Source: Bacillota bacterium (GTDB lineage: Bacteria; Bacillota; UBA4882; UBA8346). Taken from it: DNA of 64,000 nucleotides. A model generated the notes under the pieces. It had not been told where the DNA came from and searched no databases. It saw nothing but the letters and a program-made list of their open reading frames with translations. A program made the translations under genes and the position numbers. The stretch is taken from positions 1 to 64,000 of the forward strand of contig JAEWZY010000041.1 of NCBI GenBank assembly GCA_023394955.1. The letters are read 5' to 3'. Positions 35,189 through 44,279 of the stretch are shown here, piece after piece. Each line of letters opens with the position of its first letter. Position 1 is the stretch's first letter.

Positions 35189-35404
35189 TCATTCCCAAAC
35201 TTTAATGCAACTATCGGACTTGCATTTTGCGGCGACTCTCTTTTTAAACGGCTTATAGATAATAAGCTCGCTACCGCAAATCGGACATACTATGGAGGTA
35301 TTATCACCGGAATTTACTTTTTTGACAGCCTCTAAAATAACTCCCATTGCCCGTTCCAACTTCTCTTTCTTCGTTTCCTCGGTATTCGTATTTGTAATTA
35401 CCAT
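35189..35404 (-). CDS. Small zinc-ribbon protein
   Basis: A 71-residue protein starting at the ATG after AAAGGAG. The first half is a charged helix; the second has two cysteine pairs, CPICG and CKSDSC, spaced as in a zinc ribbon, ending KVWE. I do not recognise a specific family. It stands alone between the amidase gene and galM on the opposite strand. Confidence 0.65.
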   Translation of the reverse strand: MVITNTNTEETKKEKLERAMGVILEAVKKVNSGDNTSIVCPICGSELIIYKPFKKRVAAKCKSDSCIKVWE

Positions 35405-35805
35405 AATTGCTCCTTTAGACGATAATATCAAGATTATTCTTAAAATTCGCGGCGGAAAAGATTTTACAAAATTACAATCATTTACTTTTCATTCTTTTTC
35501 GGCAAACGACGATAAAACCCTTTGACAAAATTGAAATAATATTGATCAGGCAATATCAAATTTAGGTTGATTTAGATTCCATAATGGAATATTTTTAAGA
35601 ATTATCTGATTAATAAAACTCTAAAACAATGGCTTTTAATGTAATTTAATAATATGCCGAACCCCAAAAAATACCTGTAAATGATCGAATAAGTAAAATG
35701 TTTGCTTCTCCGAAGGAATTAACTATCAAGCGCAGAAATTATCAGAATAACAAAGAATATCAGTCGCCAATCACTTATTAAACCAAAAGCAAGGAGGGTT
35801 CGCCT
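35405..35805. other. AT-rich non-coding region upstream of galM
   Basis: No gene is visible. It should contain the promoters of galM (plus) and the zinc-ribbon gene (minus). A TTGACA occurs at 35522-35527 but no good -10 lies at the right distance. The galM ribosome binding site AAGGAGGG (35791-35798) is clear. Confidence 0.5.
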
Positions 35806-36843
35806 ATGAACATAGCCAAAGAGCCATTTGGCAAGCTAAAAGACGGTCGGGAAGTTTCGTTGTTTACTTTGAGTAATCGACGAAATACAGCTGTTAAAAT
35901 TACTAATTACGGTGGAATCATCACTTCAATATCGACACCGGACCAAAACGGGAAACTGGCTGATATTGTGCTTGGTTTTAATACTTTAGACGAGTACTTG
36001 ACGGAACATCCCTATTTCGGAGCGATCATCGGCCGTTATGGTAATCGAATCGCCAAGGGAAGGTTTGTCCTGAACGAAACGGAATATCATTTGGCCATTA
36101 ATGATGGCGAGAATCATCTCCACGGCGGACTGGTCGGCTTTGATAAAGTTGTTTGGGATACGGAAGAATTAAGGGACGATGATGCGGTTGGTATTGGGTT
36201 GACCTATCTTTCTAAGGACGGCGAGGAAGGTTATCCTGGGAATCTTCATACTACAGTGACTTACCTTTTAAATGACCAAAACGAACTTGCTATCTCTTAT
36301 GAAGCCTCCACCGATCAACCGACAGTAATTAATTTGACCAATCACGCTTATTTCAACCTGGCCGGCGAAGGTTCAGGGGACATCTTAGACCATGAAGTTA
36401 TAATCAATGCCGACCGGTATACCGCTGTATCGGACGATCTAATTCCCACCGGGGAGCTGATTTCGGTTAAAGATAGCGCCATGGATTTTTCCGGCGCGAC
36501 AAAGATCGGAGCCGGAATCGGCAAAGTAAAAGGCGGTTACGACCATAACTACGTGTTAAATAAAACCAGCAACGAGCTTTCGACGGCCGCCAAGGTCTTT
36601 GAACCGAAGAGCGGTCGGATCTTGGAAGTATTTACGACCGAGCCCGGCGTGCAATTTTATACCGGAAACTTCCTTAATCAGACGTTAACTGGAAAAACAG
36701 GTGAGCGTTACGGGAAACATGCGGGGTTTTGCTTGGAAGCCCAACATTTCCCCGACTCTCCTAACCACCCGGAGTTTCCTTCGACTCTGTTAAATCCGGG
36801 AGATCTTTATCAACAGGTAACAATTTATAAATTTTCAGTATAA
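35806..36843 (+). CDS. galM: Aldose 1-epimerase (mutarotase)
   Basis: A 345-residue cytoplasmic enzyme interconverting alpha and beta anomers of galactose or glucose. Characteristic residues: GAIIGRYGNRIAKGRF, NHLHGGLVGFDKVVW (catalytic His region), TNHAYFNLAGEG (second His), DLIPTGEL, GGYDHNYVLN and EPGVQFYTGNFL, with the catalytic Glu in FCLEAQHFPDSPN. Length and motifs are normal. No other Leloir-pathway gene is adjacent. The ribosome binding site is strong. Confidence 0.94.
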   Translation: MNIAKEPFGKLKDGREVSLFTLSNRRNTAVKITNYGGIITSISTPDQNGKLADIVLGFNTLDEYLTEHPYFGAIIGRYGNRIAKGRFVLNETEYHLAINDGENHLHGGLVGFDKVVWDTEELRDDDAVGIGLTYLSKDGEEGYPGNLHTTVTYLLNDQNELAISYEASTDQPTVINLTNHAYFNLAGEGSGDILDHEVIINADRYTAVSDDLIPTGELISVKDSAMDFSGATKIGAGIGKVKGGYDHNYVLNKTSNELSTAAKVFEPKSGRILEVFTTEPGVQFYTGNFLNQTLTGKTGERYGKHAGFCLEAQHFPDSPNHPEFPSTLLNPGDLYQQVTIYKFSV

Positions 36844-36977
36844 AAGGCGGACTTACCTTCTTGCATAAAAAAGAGCGGTTGTCTGGATGAGCCTTTTGCT
36901 TCTCCTGCAACGCCTACCTTAAACACTGATGATTTAACCGAGCAAGAAATCGAAGAAGGAAAGGAAGTGGGTAATAT

Positions 36978-38468
36978 TTGAATGTTCTCACGGAAAAATT
37001 TAAAGAAGTTTTATTTGCTGTACTTCCGATTACCATAATTGTTCTGGTATTACATTTTACGATTACGCCCCTTGAGTCTCACCTGTTAGTTAGATTTTTG
37101 TTGGGGGCTTTCTCGATAATATTAGGATTGTCAATCTTCTTACTTGGCGTGGATATCGGTGTTACCCCGATCGGCACTTTAATGGGTACCTCCCTCACCA
37201 AAAGCAATAAAGTGTGGATCGTAGGCATTGCCGGATTGATTCTCGGCTTTTTCATTTCCATCGCCGAACCGGATTTGCATATTTTAGCGGGGCAAGTGGC
37301 ATCCGTCACACTAGGCGCGGTCTCCAAACTGAGCATTGTAGTTGTTGTCTCGATTGGAATTGCAATCATGCTTGCCATCGGTTTATTTCGAATAGTCTTT
37401 AACAGACCATTGCATAAACTGCTAACTATAATTTATTTGGTCATTTTGGGGCTGGCTATCTTCACCTCTTCTGGATTTTTAGCCATCTCTTTCGACGCCT
37501 CAGGTGCCACTACCGGAGCGATGACCGTCCCCTTCATGCTAGCTTTAGCGTTAGGGGTGTCTTCTTTAAAAAAAGACGGCAAATCCTCGGAAGAAGATAG
37601 TTTCGGACTGGTTGGCATCGCCTCGTCAGGCGCGATTTTGGCAGTTATCATAATGAGTATCTTTTCAAAGTCGGACACAATTACCGGCAGTCTGGAATAT
37701 GAGATCTCCCAGTCGGCTTCGATTCTTGGTCCGTTCCTCAAAAAACTACCGATGATCACCGGGGAGATCCTTCTGGCATTATCCCCGATCTTGGTGATCT
37801 TCTTATTTTTTCAATTCATCTCATTTAAGCTTTCTAAAAAAGCCTTTAATAAGATCATAAAAGGCCTTGTTTATACGTTCATCGGCTTAGTCCTATTTTT
37901 AACCGGAGTCAATGCCGGTTTCATGGATGTTGGAAGTATTGTAGGTTATAATCTAGCGTCTCTCAATGGACAATGGGTGGTTGTTATGGTTGGGTTTATC
38001 ATAGGATTGGTAGTGATCTTAGCTGAACCGGCAGTTTATGTATTAACCAATCAGATCGAGACTGTCACCAGCGGTTATCTAAAAAGGAACGTAGTAGTAT
38101 TTGCGCTCTCAATCGGGGTCGCCTTTGCCGTGGCTTTCTCAATGTTGAGAATAATCGCGCCCGAAATTCAACTATGGCATTTTCTGTTGCCCGGGTATAT
38201 AATTTCTATAGCCATGGCTTATTATGTGCCGAAATTATTCGTCGGTATAGCCTTTGATGCGGGAGGAGTCGCCTCCGGCCCGATGACCGCCACCTTTATC
38301 TTGGCATTTGCCCAAGGAGCCGCGGAAGCCATTGAAGGAGCCAATGTATTAATAGATGGTTTTGGAGTGATTGCGATGGTGGCTTTGACACCGATCATCG
38401 CCCTTCAAGTTCTGGGATTTATCTTTAAGATTAAATCCGCCAAAGGAGGATTAGGTACTAATGGATAG
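36978..38468 (+). CDS. DUF1538 polytopic membrane protein
   Basis: A 496-residue inner-membrane protein with about 13 segments, in two internally similar halves of the DUF1538 type. Each half has a G-x-D/N-x-G loop (FLLGVDIGVTPIG; FLTGVNAGFMDVG), an AEP loop (ISIAEPDLHIL; VILAEPAVYVL) and a D-A-x-G loop (SFDASGATTGAMTVP; AFDAGGVASGPMTAT). Start is TTG, preceded by AAGGAAAGGAAG; no in-frame ATG exists nearby. The family is a presumed transporter of unknown substrate and is regularly linked to PII-like genes, as here (8-base overlap). Confidence 0.88.
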   Translation: MNVLTEKFKEVLFAVLPITIIVLVLHFTITPLESHLLVRFLLGAFSIILGLSIFLLGVDIGVTPIGTLMGTSLTKSNKVWIVGIAGLILGFFISIAEPDLHILAGQVASVTLGAVSKLSIVVVVSIGIAIMLAIGLFRIVFNRPLHKLLTIIYLVILGLAIFTSSGFLAISFDASGATTGAMTVPFMLALALGVSSLKKDGKSSEEDSFGLVGIASSGAILAVIIMSIFSKSDTITGSLEYEISQSASILGPFLKKLPMITGEILLALSPILVIFLFFQFISFKLSKKAFNKIIKGLVYTFIGLVLFLTGVNAGFMDVGSIVGYNLASLNGQWVVVMVGFIIGLVVILAEPAVYVLTNQIETVTSGYLKRNVVVFALSIGVAFAVAFSMLRIIAPEIQLWHFLLPGYIISIAMAYYVPKLFVGIAFDAGGVASGPMTATFILAFAQGAAEAIEGANVLIDGFGVIAMVALTPIIALQVLGFIFKIKSAKGGLGTNG

Positions 38469-39126
38469 CAATCCGGACCTAAAACAATTCGAGATGTTCT
38501 TCGTCATCGTCAACTTCGGGTTGGGCAGCAAAGTTATGAAAATTGCCAAACAAAACGGGATCACCGGCGGCACCATCTTTTTGGGGAAGGGAACAATTAA
38601 TAACCACCTCCTGGAAATCCTGGACCTATCCGATGTCCGAAAAGAAATTGTGGTAATAATCGCCGAGCAGGCATTAGCTTCCCAAGCTCTTGAAGAGCTC
38701 AACCGAAAGTTTAATTTTGAAAAACCCAAGCACGGTATAGCTTTTTCCGCTTCTGTTTCCGGCTTTTTAGGGACCAGAAATAGTCTTGATTTTAACCCTA
38801 AAGAAAGTCGAGGTGTAATAAACGTTATGCATCACGCAATCTTTACAGTAGTCGATAAAGGCAACGCTGATGCGGTTATCCAAGCGGCAACCGCGGCCGG
38901 TTCCAGAGGGGCCACGATCATCAATGCCAGAGGTTCGGGTATTCATGAAAATAGCATGTTATTTTCCATGGCCATCGAGCCGGAAAAGGAAATTGTAATG
39001 GTCCTAGCTACCAATGATTTAACCGAGGCGATCATCGCTTCAATCAAAGAAAACTTAAAAATCGATCAACCCGGTAATGGCATTATGTTCGTTTTGGATA
39101 TCAATAAAACTTACGGCTTGCGTTAG
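38461..39126 (+). CDS. Tandem PII-like regulatory protein
   Basis: A 221-residue protein made of two PII/ferredoxin-like domains in tandem (about 1-105 and 115-221). The second has HAIFTVVDKGNADAVIQAA, GSRGATIINARGSGIHENS and VLATNDLTEAIIASI, resembling a GlnB core and its nucleotide-binding loops. The canonical uridylylated T-loop Tyr is not visible. It overlaps the DUF1538 gene by 8 bases and so is coupled to it. It is likely to gate or sense for the transporter by analogy with GlnK-AmtB and SbtB-SbtA. Ends in a strong terminator. Confidence 0.85.
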   Translation: MDSNPDLKQFEMFFVIVNFGLGSKVMKIAKQNGITGGTIFLGKGTINNHLLEILDLSDVRKEIVVIIAEQALASQALEELNRKFNFEKPKHGIAFSASVSGFLGTRNSLDFNPKESRGVINVMHHAIFTVVDKGNADAVIQAATAAGSRGATIINARGSGIHENSMLFSMAIEPEKEIVMVLATNDLTEAIIASIKENLKIDQPGNGIMFVLDINKTYGLR

Positions 39127-39137
39127 AAAAATCAATC

Positions 39138-39187
39138 AAACAGACCGGGCCAAGGTCCTTTAAAACCTTGGGCCGCGGTCTGTTTTT
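39138..39187 (+). terminator. Intrinsic terminator of the DUF1538-PII operon
   Basis: AAACAGACCG (from 39138) pairs with CGGTCTGTTT, and inner CCAAGGT pairs with ACCTTGG, giving a long stem followed by TTTTTAT. Confidence 0.92.
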
Positions 39188-39308
39188 ATACAGTTAATTC
39201 CAGCCGAGAGTGTAACTTAACAGCTCCGTGACAAGCACCAATAATCGGCCAGCGCTTTTTAGGATGGTAATATATCCTTTCACACCCATTTCTCGCGCCT
39301 GAAATACT

Positions 39309-40661
39309 TCACTCCTTAACCTCAAACCCATTATTTCTTATGACATCCCGGTACCAATAGCCGCTCTTTTTAATGATCCGGCGTTGGGTCGGATAATCCA
39401 CGTAAACGAGGCCGAACCGTTTGGTATAGCCTTCGGCCCATTCGAAGTTGTCCAGCAGCGACCAGACATAATAACCGGCAATATTGACGCCATCCTGAAG
39501 CGCCCGGTAAACTGAGCGGATGTGATTGTATAGATAGTCTACCCGGTTATCATCCAGCACTTCCCCGTCCCGGTTGATCTGGTCCTTGAAGGCGCAGCCG
39601 TTTTCGGTGACGTAAATTTTGATTCCCGGGTAATCCCGGCCCAGCCGCTTCAATAAATCGTAGAAGCAATCAGGATTAATCCCCCACCCCATCTCGGTCC
39701 GGTATTCCCCGATGAAACTCTCGCTTAGGTTCAACGGCCATTTAGAGTCCTCATATTTGACTTGGGAGCCGAAGTAATTATTCAAGCCCATAAAATCTAC
39801 GGGGGTGCTGATAATCCTCAAATCCTCCTTGGTGATCTCCGGCAACACAACTCGAGTTGAATACCAGTCCAACATCTCTTGCGGGTATTCTCCCTTGAAG
39901 ATCGGATGGCAGAACCAGCGGTTCCAATAACCGTCGCAGCGTCGGGCAGCCGCTTGATCGGCCTCCTTTTCCGAGGCTGGATACATCGGGGTCATATTTT
40001 GTGAAAGTCCGATCTGGCCCTTGAGTCCCAGTTCCCGGTAGGTCCGGACCGCTTTGCCATGTCCCAGCAGCAGGTTGTGGGCCACCTGCAAGGCAGTGGA
40101 AAAATCAGAAATCCCCGGCGCGTGCCGGCTTTCGTTGTGCCCCACAAAACTATAAACCGAGGGTTCGTTGAGGGTAATCCAGATGGGTACCAAGTCGCCC
40201 AATTCTTGAAATACATAACGGGCGTATTCTTCAAAATAACCGGCCACCTCCCGGTTGGCCCATCCCCCGATATCCTGAAGCTTTTGGGGTAGGTCCCAGT
40301 GGAACAAGGTCACAGCTGGTTTGATCCCATTCTGAACCAGTAAGTTGATTAGGTTCTTATAAAATTCGATCCCTTCCGGATTGGGCCGTCCCTTTCCTTC
40401 CGGGAAGATCCGCGGCCAAGAGATGGATAGCCGGTAAGTCTGGAGCTCCAGATCTTTCATTAGCTGAACATCTTGGGGATACAAATGATAATGATCGCAA
40501 GCCACATCCCCGTTGGACCCGTCAATTACTTTACCCTGGATATGACTGAACCGGTCCCAGATGGACTCTCCTTTACCGTCCTCTCGCGAAGCCCCTTCAA
40601 TCTGATAGGACGCGGTGGCTGTCCCCCATAAGAAATCTTTGGGAAAAATCAATTTTGCCAA
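39309..40661 (-). CDS. GH1 beta-glucosidase
   Basis: A 450-residue cytoplasmic glycoside hydrolase family 1 enzyme acting on beta-glucosides such as cellobiose. N-terminal signature FLWGTATASYQIEG; acid/base Glu166 in TLNEPS; nucleophile Glu353 in YVTENG; SLLDNFEWAEGY near the C-terminus. It lacks the phosphate-binding residues I would expect from a phospho-beta-glucosidase, so free disaccharide is the probable substrate. It is GC-rich. It lies 191 bases downstream of the ABC permeases on the same strand and likely hydrolyses what they import. Confidence 0.94.
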   Translation of the reverse strand: MAKLIFPKDFLWGTATASYQIEGASREDGKGESIWDRFSHIQGKVIDGSNGDVACDHYHLYPQDVQLMKDLELQTYRLSISWPRIFPEGKGRPNPEGIEFYKNLINLLVQNGIKPAVTLFHWDLPQKLQDIGGWANREVAGYFEEYARYVFQELGDLVPIWITLNEPSVYSFVGHNESRHAPGISDFSTALQVAHNLLLGHGKAVRTYRELGLKGQIGLSQNMTPMYPASEKEADQAAARRCDGYWNRWFCHPIFKGEYPQEMLDWYSTRVVLPEITKEDLRIISTPVDFMGLNNYFGSQVKYEDSKWPLNLSESFIGEYRTEMGWGINPDCFYDLLKRLGRDYPGIKIYVTENGCAFKDQINRDGEVLDDNRVDYLYNHIRSVYRALQDGVNIAGYYVWSLLDNFEWAEGYTKRFGLVYVDYPTQRRIIKKSGYWYRDVIRNNGFEVKE

Positions 40662-40726
40662 TGGAATTCCTCCTTACAGGTAATATACTTCGAAAATGAT
40701 TTTAACTTTAGGCCCTAAATAGTTCT

Positions 40727-40793
40727 TTCGCTGTGCCTCCGTGTCTCCGTGGCCTGTATAATTAGTCGCGGAGGCGCTGAGTCACAGAAACCA
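40727..40793. repeat. Degenerate inverted intergenic repeat
   Basis: GCCTCCGTGTCTCCGTGG (40734-40751) is followed by an imperfect reverse complement, GCGGAGGCGCTGAGTCACAG (from 40771), forming a rough hairpin. The phrase resembles a short intergenic repeat type common in many bacterial genomes. A second, related structure is at 44177-44244. Confidence 0.4.
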
Positions 40794-40852
40794 ATTAATA
40801 TTTCCAATCGTTTATTACTCCATCCTTATGTTAATATCCTTCAAACAAAACC

Positions 40853-41746
40853 TCACCCTTTCACCGCGCCGGCGGCAACGCCTTGGGTAATATATTTATT
40901 TAAAGCGAAGTAAATGATGAGGGATGGTATGGCCACAATGGCCATGCAGGCAAACTGGATCGCATAGTCGGAACGGTAATAGCCCACGAATTTAATGACC
41001 GAAAACGGCAAGGTCCTGACATCCTCCGTGGAAAGATAGGTATTGGCCATAATAAACTCGTTCCAATTATTCATGAAAGTCATAATCGCCGTAGTGATTA
41101 ACGCCGGCTTGCTAACTGGAGCAATGATGCGAAACATCACGCCCCAAACCGAACAACCGTCAATCATCGCCGATTCCTCCAAGGCCCGGTGGATCGATTT
41201 TAAGAATCCCGCAATCATAATGGTGTTAAAGGGTATGGTAAAGGCAACATATGGGATGATCAATCCTAAATGAGTATTTAATAATTGAAGCTTGCTAAAG
41301 AGTAAAAAGTTCGGCAGTAAGGTGGCATGAATCGGAATCATCATGCCCATCAGCACAAAACCGTATACTAAACCACTGAGCTTCCACTCCATCCGGGTAC
41401 AAGCATAAGCCAGCAAAAATGAGACCAGCACCGATAAAACCACTGAACAGCCGACCACAATGACGCTATTAATGAAATAATGAAAGATCTGTCCGTCCAC
41501 CCAAGCCCGGACAAAGTTTTCCCAGAGGGGCGGGTTGGGTATTTTGATAAACTCGGCGCCGAACAGATCGCCGCTTTTCACCAAGGAATAATTGAAGAGC
41601 CAAAACAGCGGGAACATTTGGCTGACTGCCAGCCCGATCAGAAAGGCATAAAATGAAAAAGTCTTTATTTTGGAAAAGATCGCCCGATAATTCGAGTTTG
41701 GGCCTTCCGCCAGCCGTTGCCGTAAACGGCCTAAATCAGCGCTCAT
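40853..41746 (-). CDS. Sugar ABC transporter permease (MalG-like)
   Basis: A 297-residue inner-membrane permease with six membrane segments. An N-terminal tail leads to FYAFLIGLAVSQMFPLFWLF, and the EAA loop reads EESAMIDGCSVWGVMFRIIA-type with the downstream P. Its C-terminus ends TQGVAAGAVKG, typical of MalG/CymG-like proteins. Its partner is the MalF-like permease 9 bases upstream. No ATPase gene is in the operon, so a shared MsmX/MsiK-type ATPase is required from elsewhere. Confidence 0.93.
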   Translation of the reverse strand: MSADLGRLRQRLAEGPNSNYRAIFSKIKTFSFYAFLIGLAVSQMFPLFWLFNYSLVKSGDLFGAEFIKIPNPPLWENFVRAWVDGQIFHYFINSVIVVGCSVVLSVLVSFLLAYACTRMEWKLSGLVYGFVLMGMMIPIHATLLPNFLLFSKLQLLNTHLGLIIPYVAFTIPFNTIMIAGFLKSIHRALEESAMIDGCSVWGVMFRIIAPVSKPALITTAIMTFMNNWNEFIMANTYLSTEDVRTLPFSVIKFVGYYRSDYAIQFACMAIVAIPSLIIYFALNKYITQGVAAGAVKG

Positions 41747-41755
41747 GATATCCTC

Positions 41756-42649
41756 CTAATATTCGCCCAGATCGCTCCTGGTAAAACGATCTAAAAGGTA
41801 AGTTCCTAATACGCATATAATCACAAACAACACCGAAAGCGCGTTTCCGTAACCATATTGCCCGGAGATAAAGGCTTTGATGTATAAGTAGTTCGCTAAA
41901 AATTGGGTCAAATCTCCCGGCCCGCCACCGGTTGACAAATAAACGGTCTCCATTTGTTTAAGACAAGAGATCAGGCCAATGACGGCGATTGACTTGATCA
42001 CCGGCATCATTAAGGGGATTACCACCTTGGTGTATAATTTAAGACCGCTAGCGCCGTCGATCTTCGCCGCCTCTTGCAGATCCTTGGGAATTCCCACCAA
42101 ACCGGCGTAATAAAACAGGACCGCCCAGCCGAAACCCTGCCAGATCACGATGAAAATCACCGAACCCAAGGCAGTATGGATATTACTGAGCCAATCCGTT
42201 CCCAGGGAACCTAGTCCAATCAAAGTGAGGAATTTATTTAAAAGACCATAATTAGGACTGAAAATCGAGATCCAAAGTCTGGTCGTAACCACCACCGAAA
42301 TGATTGCCGGGATAAAATAGACCGTCCGGAAAAACCGTTCCCCTTTTTTGCAAGCTAATAACATGATACATACAATTAAGGCAAAAGGGTTTTGAAGGAA
42401 TAAGGTAACCACGGTAAGGATCAAGGCATTGAAAAGCGACCGCCAGAAGGCCGGATCTTCCGACAGGATCTCTTTGAAATTAGCTAGTCCGATAAAATTC
42501 ATCTTTCCGATACCGGTCCAGTCGGTCATTCCATAATAAACGCTTAACACAATCGGAACAATCATCGCCAAAAGCAAAATAGCGACTCCGGGAAGAACCA
42601 TTAAAAAAATGTCCCGCTTATTGGTGAAAAAATTATTCATCTGTATCAC
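41756..42649 (-). CDS. Sugar ABC transporter permease (MalF-like)
   Basis: A 297-residue inner-membrane permease with six membrane segments, starting near FLMVLPGVAILLLAMIVPI with a WTGIG element characteristic of the family. EAA loop LQEAAKIDGASGLKLYTKVV, then P-rich turn. It pairs with the MalG-like protein. A perfect 14-base hairpin lies between it and the binding protein gene upstream. Confidence 0.93.
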   Translation of the reverse strand: MIQMNNFFTNKRDIFLMVLPGVAILLLAMIVPIVLSVYYGMTDWTGIGKMNFIGLANFKEILSEDPAFWRSLFNALILTVVTLFLQNPFALIVCIMLLACKKGERFFRTVYFIPAIISVVVTTRLWISIFSPNYGLLNKFLTLIGLGSLGTDWLSNIHTALGSVIFIVIWQGFGWAVLFYYAGLVGIPKDLQEAAKIDGASGLKLYTKVVIPLMMPVIKSIAVIGLISCLKQMETVYLSTGGGPGDLTQFLANYLYIKAFISGQYGYGNALSVLFVIICVLGTYLLDRFTRSDLGEY

Positions 42650-42667
42650 TCACTAACATCAATTTAT

Positions 42668-42701
42668 AAAATGGGCGGAAGGTTATACTTCCGCCCATTT
42701 T
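42668..42701 (-). other. Stem-loop between sugar-binding protein and permease genes
   Basis: AAAATGGGCGGAAG (42668-42681) pairs perfectly with CTTCCGCCCATTTT (42688-42701) around a 6-base loop. Downstream on the minus strand is ATAAATTG, not a T-run. It is likely a processing or partial-termination hairpin that keeps binding protein mRNA more abundant than permease mRNA. Confidence 0.75.
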
Positions 42702-42714
42702 ACCCATTAGGATT

Positions 42715-43992
42715 TCATTTGGCTTTAGCCGCTTTTTCGGCGTCGGTGTCCATGGCGGCCAGGAATCCTTCGGGAGTTTTTATTCCAGCGGCTAACTCTT
42801 GGATATATTTTTGCACATTAGTTTTAAACTCAGCGGTGGATTGATCCAAGGAAGGAGTGCCACTGGTCTTTTTAGCAGCGTTCAAAACGGCGATTAAGTC
42901 TTTGGAAAGCTGATTATCACTGGAGCTGGTTTGAATCTTCAACGCCGGGATATTGACCTTTCCTTCCCAGGCCAACTTGGGATAGAGGGTGAAGTAAGTT
43001 TTCAAGTAATCAATACATAATGCTTTATGTTTGGTTTTGGCGCTGACCACATAGTTACCGCCGCCCCAAGCCATCAGATCATCGATTGACCCTTTCGGGC
43101 CGGCTGGAAACTTCATTACCCCAAGGTTCTTATGAAAAGAATCGCTGAATGACTCATCGGTGGAGAGCCCCGATTCCCAAGAACCCATCAGATACATGGC
43201 CGCTTTTTCCTGGCCAAAGAGGTTGCGGGAAGCGCCATAATCCAAGGTAAGCAGGTCATCGGCGAACAGTTTACTGTCAACCATTTGTTTAAAGAGTTTG
43301 GTTGCCGGGAGGAATACCGGATCGGTAAATTTAACCTTCCGGGCCAGCGCTTTTTGGATCAAGGTGAAGTCGCCGGTGGTCCTGCCAACCAGGTTATCCC
43401 AAGTGATATTCAGCGGCCAGGCGTCTTTACCGTCGGTAACAACCGGAATGATTCCCTGATCGCGGAAAGGTTTAGCCGTAGCGATTAATTCGTCAATCGT
43501 CGCGGGAACTTTTACTCCGGTTTTTTCAAAGAGGGCCTTATTGTAATAAACCACCCAAAAGTCGATCGTGGTTGGGAGACCGTAAAGTTTTCCATTGTAA
43601 CGGTTAGGTTCGAAGGTGCCGGGAATAAATCCCATCTCGACGAATTCTTGCTCCGGCAGGGCCAACAAATATCCGTTATTAGCCAAGGCGCCGGTCATCG
43701 CCGGGAAGGACCAGTACTTAAAGACATCGGGCAGTTGGTTGGAGGCGGCGTAAATCTGAACTTTTTGTTGCCAGGCTTGATCCTGATAACTTTCAGTAAT
43801 GATTTCCACATTAGGATGTTTCTTTGTAAACTCGGCATTAATCTTTTCAATCACTGCTCCCCAGGTGTTTTTCCGATCCGGTTGGTTATCTCCCATCCGT
43901 AGGGTAATTTTGCCTGGGGCGCCAAAAATGTTGACCATAAACATGACCGAAATGAGCATTAAAACTGAGAACATTACCAGAAAGCGTCTCAT
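42715..43992 (-). CDS. Sugar-type family 1 extracellular solute-binding protein
   Basis: A 425-residue secreted binding protein, first gene of the sugar ABC operon. Signal peptide about 1-25 (MRRFLVMFSVLMLISVMFMV) ending FGA-PG, with no lipobox. Mature features include KKHPNVEIITESYQDQAWQQ, YGLPTTIDFWVVYYNKALFE and GSWESGLSTDESF. The paired beta-glucosidase suggests beta-glucoside oligosaccharides as substrate. Its promoter region is shared with the divergent kinase gene, which is probably its regulator. Confidence 0.92.
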   Translation of the reverse strand: MRRFLVMFSVLMLISVMFMVNIFGAPGKITLRMGDNQPDRKNTWGAVIEKINAEFTKKHPNVEIITESYQDQAWQQKVQIYAASNQLPDVFKYWSFPAMTGALANNGYLLALPEQEFVEMGFIPGTFEPNRYNGKLYGLPTTIDFWVVYYNKALFEKTGVKVPATIDELIATAKPFRDQGIIPVVTDGKDAWPLNITWDNLVGRTTGDFTLIQKALARKVKFTDPVFLPATKLFKQMVDSKLFADDLLTLDYGASRNLFGQEKAAMYLMGSWESGLSTDESFSDSFHKNLGVMKFPAGPKGSIDDLMAWGGGNYVVSAKTKHKALCIDYLKTYFTLYPKLAWEGKVNIPALKIQTSSSDNQLSKDLIAVLNAAKKTSGTPSLDQSTAEFKTNVQKYIQELAAGIKTPEGFLAAMDTDAEKAAKAK

Positions 43993-44176
43993 GCTTCTCC
44001 CCCTTTTTATATTTAATCTAAACGGCCGTTTCTAAAATTTATTTTTACATAAATGTTACACAAATGAAAGGGGACAAATTTCATAAATGGTTCAAGATTT
44101 TTATGATTTCAAATTAAAGGTAGGTTTTTCCAAGATGGTCTCGAATAATAATTTAGAAATGACCACTTTACCATAA

Positions 44177-44244
44177 GGGCATGAAGGTCATGAATTTATT
44201 GATCGGGCTTCGCGTAAATTCTTCGTGCCCTCCATGTCCCGGTG
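44177..44244. repeat. Degenerate inverted intergenic repeat
   Basis: GGGCATGAAGGTCATGAA (44177-44194) faces the imperfect inverse TTCTTCGTGCCCTCCATGTC (44219-44238). It resembles the structure at 40727-40793 and the widespread CTTCGTG-type intergenic repeats. It lies in the divergent promoter region of the kinase and binding protein genes. Confidence 0.4.
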
Positions 44245-44279
44245 ATAAATAGCTTTATGAAACCGATGGAGTTGAAAAA

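Noticed and set aside
36844..36980. In-frame extension after the galM stop (about 45 open codons)
   Set aside because: No start codon, no family match; likely chance openness in a spacer that carries the DUF1538 ribosome binding site.
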